Assembly (NCBI GenBank): GCA_964577985.1
Contig: CAZOAR010000001.1
Coordinates: 1 to 64,000, forward strand
DNA length: 64,000 nucleotides
Source of the DNA: CAZOAR01 sp964577985
Lineage (GTDB): Bacteria > Gemmatimonadota > CAZMKB01 > CAZNLH01
Direction: 5' to 3'
The notes beneath the pieces are model-generated. The model worked only from the letters and a program-made list of their open reading frames with translations. It had not been told where the DNA came from and searched no databases. Shown here one piece after another: positions 60,956-64,000 of this stretch. Within the stretch, counting starts at the first letter, position 1, and the number at the start of each line of letters is the position of its first letter. The translations under genes and the position numbers were made by a program.

Positions 60956-63697
60956 TTACTTGACCATCAACATGCGGCGGGTAGCGATAGCACCTTCCGA
61001 CTCCAGACTGTAAAAGTAGATACCGGAAGCCGCCCTGTTACCCTCGCCATCTCGCCCATCCCACTGGACAGAATAGTATCCAGGCGTCACGATTCTGTCC
61101 ACGAGTCTGCGGATATTTCTTCCTCTCAAATCATATACATCGAGAGACACATGCCCTCGCTTCGGGACAGTAAACGATATCGTGGTCATCGGATTGAAGG
61201 GGTTGGGATAGTTCTGCGAGAGCGCGAACGCATGTGGGAGCTTCTCCCCTGTAACTCCATCACCGTCACCAATCCCGACCTCACCCAGCAGGAAATCGAG
61301 GACATTATCCATGACATCCTGCCGTGTGGCCTGGGTGGAGTCGTCAGGATTCGTGCGATTGACAGCCTCAAACCCGAAACCGAAGAAGACCACCCTGGAA
61401 TCCGTCTGCTGGTTGTACCGATTGACCCCGGCGACATCCCCGGTCGTTGAATCGTAGACCACGGCTGTCATTGTCCCGCTCCCGGGAATAAGTACATCTC
61501 TCGATGTCTGGTTGTTGGCCCCGTGCGCGCCGGCAGTAATTATCGTCGTCAGACCTTCGCCGACCTGGTTGCCATGAGACCCGTGCAGAATGGGGTCGTA
61601 TGTGTTCTGAGCATATGTGACACCGAGGACCTCCTCGAGGAAAGCGGTGCCGTTTACGCTCAGGTCCTCGGCGATGTTCTGTCCGCTTATGAACAGGTCA
61701 CCCCCTCTTGATGTGAATGATCTCAGGCTGTCCTGCTCCCCCTGGTCCAGCGTGCCGGATGTCTCCCGGCCTGTAAACCAGATCAATGCGTCGAATGGCT
61801 GGAGACTGTCCACCGGGCTGCCGTTTTGAGAAACGTCCCGAGTAGCATAAGGAATCCCGAGACTGTCGAGAGAATTCCTGTAATACGAAGAGTAGTCGTC
61901 TTCTCCATCGTCCATCACCAGGAGCGTGGTAGGGTGACCGATCAGGAATGGAGTCGTGTGGGCATAATACAATGCGTCTGAACCAGACATCTCGACCGTG
62001 AACTCGCTCCAGTGTATCGCCGTCAACGCGTCAACCTGCATGGTGAATGGCTGGCTTGCGTTGTCAGCGTCACCGTGTGCGGGAATGGCTCCAATATAGA
62101 CGCTGTCGACAGGAAATGTCAGGGTTGAGTCGGAGGAGAAAATGTGAGCCCATACACTGTCCGCTGCCGTACTGCTGTAATTGTGGACGCTGAAAGTAAC
62201 ATCTACTGTCTCTCCGATGTCAACCACGCCGTCGTCATCGCCCCCGGAATCGTCGAAGGAGTAGTCTTCGAAATCCAGCATCGGGTAGTGAACCGTGAGG
62301 ATGCCTATCGTCATCAACGAATCCGAATCACCGATGAAATTCACAGCCACCTGGGTAGTGTCTCCGGCGTAGTCCTGGCTGTTTGGTGTGGTGGACCAGT
62401 TGAAAAAGTGGTTATTCGCGGTTCCAGGAAACGGATCACCCGGTTCATCGTTGTTGTCATTGCCATCGGCCGCCTCGAGGTCGACCATGCGGTGATCGTC
62501 ATTGCTGTTGCTCCACCTGGTGTTGTCGATATGCCAGATCAGCAGCCCGGCCCCCGGGAGTCTTTCGTCGAAACCTACCTTCCGGCGGTTCTCGATCAGA
62601 AAATACTGTGGACCAAGAACGTCGCCGTCCCTCCAGATTTTCAGCGCCTCCCCCGTCTCCTGGACTCCCGGCAGTTCGATATCCTCAAGATTCCTTGGAA
62701 TCGGTCGGGGTTCGACCCACCCCAGTGTTTCCTTGGACCAGACACAGAGTTGTGCCGGTCTCTCGGGACTGTGTCCGTCTGCGCCCCAGCTTCCTCCAGA
62801 CATCAGCCCCCACAGACCTATTCCATCCGAGGAGTAATCTGTGTCATAGAGGTCCGGAAGCCCTATACCGTGCCCGAATTCATGACAGAACACTCCGATC
62901 TCGATCAGGGTGTTGCCGTCGCACGCGTTACCAGGCATCAGGATATATGAGTTTACGCGTATGTAGCCACCCCCGACCTTAGCGTCATCGGTAACATATA
63001 TCGGCGCGCCCGCGGAGCTCAGGCTCCAGCTGTGCGACCAGAGCCACGCTCCCCCACATTCTCCACCCTGACCCGCGTGTACCGCCCAAAGGTTGTCGAC
63101 ATAGCCGTCATCATCGCCCGAGTTCGGAATGCCGTCGGCGCCGTCATTGTCGTAGAGCGAAAAGTCCACGTCCGGATCGGCCAGTTCCGCCAACTGGTAG
63201 ACGAATCCTCCGGCGTTGGTGGGGTAGTCAGATCCGAAACCGTTATCATTCTGCTGGTAGTAAGCATTCGTATTGGCGAGATCGTACCACCCATACACCG
63301 TCCCTGTGGCCGTAAACTGGTCGTATGAGATTTCATGGTAGAAATCCGTCAGAGTCTCTGTAGGCCACGGGCCGTCGAACAGTTCTGTCTGGAACTCCTC
63401 CCTGGGGTGGTTGCCGGAGAGGTTTGTAAACTGACCAAGGAGAACCGGAACCGCATAGGTCCCATCAACAACCAGCCGCGTGTTCCCCTCTCGATCTGTC
63501 TCCAGGAACCTTGCCAGCGGAGGCGCTGGTTGACTGATACCCATGTTTACTATTTCCTCTGATGAAAGAGGGATTCTCGCTCCAGATCCTTCCTTCGGGG
63601 GCATTATAGCAAAGAGAGGCGAACAAGTAAGGCATGCGATAACCGATCCGAGAATGAGGCGCCTCCATCTCCGCTCCGGTCCTTCCATATTTATCAT
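60956..63697 (-). CDS. Secreted M6-family metalloprotease with YPNPFNP C-terminal domain
   Basis: A 913-residue exported zinc protease of the immune-inhibitor-A type. A signal peptide (LILGSVIACLTCSPLFA) precedes the propeptide; the catalytic site is His272-Glu273-Phe-Gly-His276 (HEFGHGIGLPDLYD). After the metalloprotease domain comes a jelly-roll-like part and a domain starting LLVMDDGEDDYSSYYRNSLD, then the C-terminal domain with LSQNYPNPFNPMTTISFTVPKRG through SGIYFYSLESEGAIATRRMLMVK, the same sorting-like domain as in the 7948 and 13544 gene products. ATG 63697 has AAGGA upstream; earlier starts precede the promoter. Probably extracellular protein degradation. Confidence 0.88.
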   Translation of the reverse strand: MINMEGPERRWRRLILGSVIACLTCSPLFAIMPPKEGSGARIPLSSEEIVNMGISQPAPPLARFLETDREGNTRLVVDGTYAVPVLLGQFTNLSGNHPREEFQTELFDGPWPTETLTDFYHEISYDQFTATGTVYGWYDLANTNAYYQQNDNGFGSDYPTNAGGFVYQLAELADPDVDFSLYDNDGADGIPNSGDDDGYVDNLWAVHAGQGGECGGAWLWSHSWSLSSAGAPIYVTDDAKVGGGYIRVNSYILMPGNACDGNTLIEIGVFCHEFGHGIGLPDLYDTDYSSDGIGLWGLMSGGSWGADGHSPERPAQLCVWSKETLGWVEPRPIPRNLEDIELPGVQETGEALKIWRDGDVLGPQYFLIENRRKVGFDERLPGAGLLIWHIDNTRWSNSNDDHRMVDLEAADGNDNNDEPGDPFPGTANNHFFNWSTTPNSQDYAGDTTQVAVNFIGDSDSLMTIGILTVHYPMLDFEDYSFDDSGGDDDGVVDIGETVDVTFSVHNYSSTAADSVWAHIFSSDSTLTFPVDSVYIGAIPAHGDADNASQPFTMQVDALTAIHWSEFTVEMSGSDALYYAHTTPFLIGHPTTLLVMDDGEDDYSSYYRNSLDSLGIPYATRDVSQNGSPVDSLQPFDALIWFTGRETSGTLDQGEQDSLRSFTSRGGDLFISGQNIAEDLSVNGTAFLEEVLGVTYAQNTYDPILHGSHGNQVGEGLTTIITAGAHGANNQTSRDVLIPGSGTMTAVVYDSTTGDVAGVNRYNQQTDSRVVFFGFGFEAVNRTNPDDSTQATRQDVMDNVLDFLLGEVGIGDGDGVTGEKLPHAFALSQNYPNPFNPMTTISFTVPKRGHVSLDVYDLRGRNIRRLVDRIVTPGYYSVQWDGRDGEGNRAASGIYFYSLESEGAIATRRMLMVK

Positions 63698-64000
63698 CTC
63701 TCTATCCTTTTCCACGGGGTCCGCTCGCTGCCTGGCGGATCCTACTGAATTGATCAACAGGCCGATGGGCACGTGACTGCCAGTACCAGTCCTGCCGGCG
63801 AAGGGCGTGTGAAGCGTCGCTCTTTGAGACCATACGTTACCACGGAAACAGCTGACTGTCAAGGCGGCGGGGAGTTGGAGCATGCCCGGTTATTATGAGG
63901 CTCCGGGGCATCAAGTGCCTCTCTCGCTCCGGAGACGCATTCCTGACCCGCACTAACTCCCGGGTTCACTCGCTCCGCATCAATCTCACCAGAACCGCAT
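63698..64000. other. Upstream region of the M6 protease gene
   Basis: No further gene is visible in the last 303 bases. It contains the protease promoter below; anything in the plus direction would start outside the window. Confidence 0.5.
63834..63862 (-). promoter_or_regulatory. Probable sigma-70 promoter of the M6 protease
   Basis: On the minus strand TTGACA (63862-63857), 17-bp spacer, TAACGT (63839-63834), giving a leader of about 130 nt before 63697. Confidence 0.5.

Noticed and set aside
1..64000. CRISPR arrays, insertion sequences, prophage or integrase genes
   Set aside because: No evenly spaced repeats, transposase motifs or terminal inverted repeats were seen on either strand.

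Overview
The window (about 50-53% G+C by eye) is bacterial chromosome with about 45 protein genes and one tRNA gene. Three large secreted proteins end in the roughly 90-residue C-terminal domain carrying the YPNPFNP motif that is typical of FCB-group and related uncultured phyla (Krumholzibacteriota, Eisenbacteria, Latescibacterota and similar). With KorAB, FabL, AnmK/MurQ and a didermic Wza/Wzz/PGT export island, this suggests a Gram-negative-type heterotroph of such a candidate phylum; the phylum call is inference. Housekeeping promoters are unusually easy to see (several TTGACA-N17-TATAAT-like sites), and two textbook sigma-54 sites of nearly identical sequence are present.

Layout. 1-3.65 kb: fabL-korA-korB, behind a good sigma-70 promoter with a 16-bp palindrome just downstream. 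3.66-7.8 kb (minus): a small predicted outer-membrane protein, then an AGCS symporter-murQ-anmK operon for cell-wall amino-sugar recycling. 7.9-15.7 kb: three secreted proteins (FG-GAP/VCBS repeat protein and two TIM-barrel glycosidase-like proteins), the third behind a sigma-54 promoter. 15.7-49.45 kb (nearly all minus): an exopolysaccharide or lipopolysaccharide island with phosphoglycosyltransferase, Wza, two alkaline-phosphatase-superfamily enzymes, flippase, a deacetylase with a duplicated degenerate half, glycosyltransferases, two tandem membrane 'sulfatases', a UDP-galactopyranose-mutase-like flavoprotein, WecG/TagA, a radical SAM protein, O-antigen ligase, Wzz and two small one-helix proteins. 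Embedded in it are a prepilin peptidase, CtpA, AcpS, an M14 carboxypeptidase, a glutaredoxin and a plus-strand membrane phosphohydrolase.

50.4-59.7 kb: a proteostasis block, dnaK-htrA-tRNA-Leu-tig-clpP-clpX, plus a small exported protein, facing a sigma-54 enhancer-binding regulator (EBP) with a pseudo-receiver domain. The dnaK promoter is a perfect sigma-54 site. A palindrome 121 bp upstream of its predicted start (TGCCA-ATA-TGGCA, with a degenerate copy exactly 21 bp further up) recurs as TGCCA-TTA-TGGCA over the predicted transcription start of the EBP gene, which has its own sigma-70 promoter. The simplest reading is a sigma-54 chaperone circuit: the EBP activates dnaK and represses itself. 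This is the strongest candidate for an undescribed system here. 59.8-63.7 kb: gcvT and a secreted M6 metalloprotease with the YPNPFNP tail.
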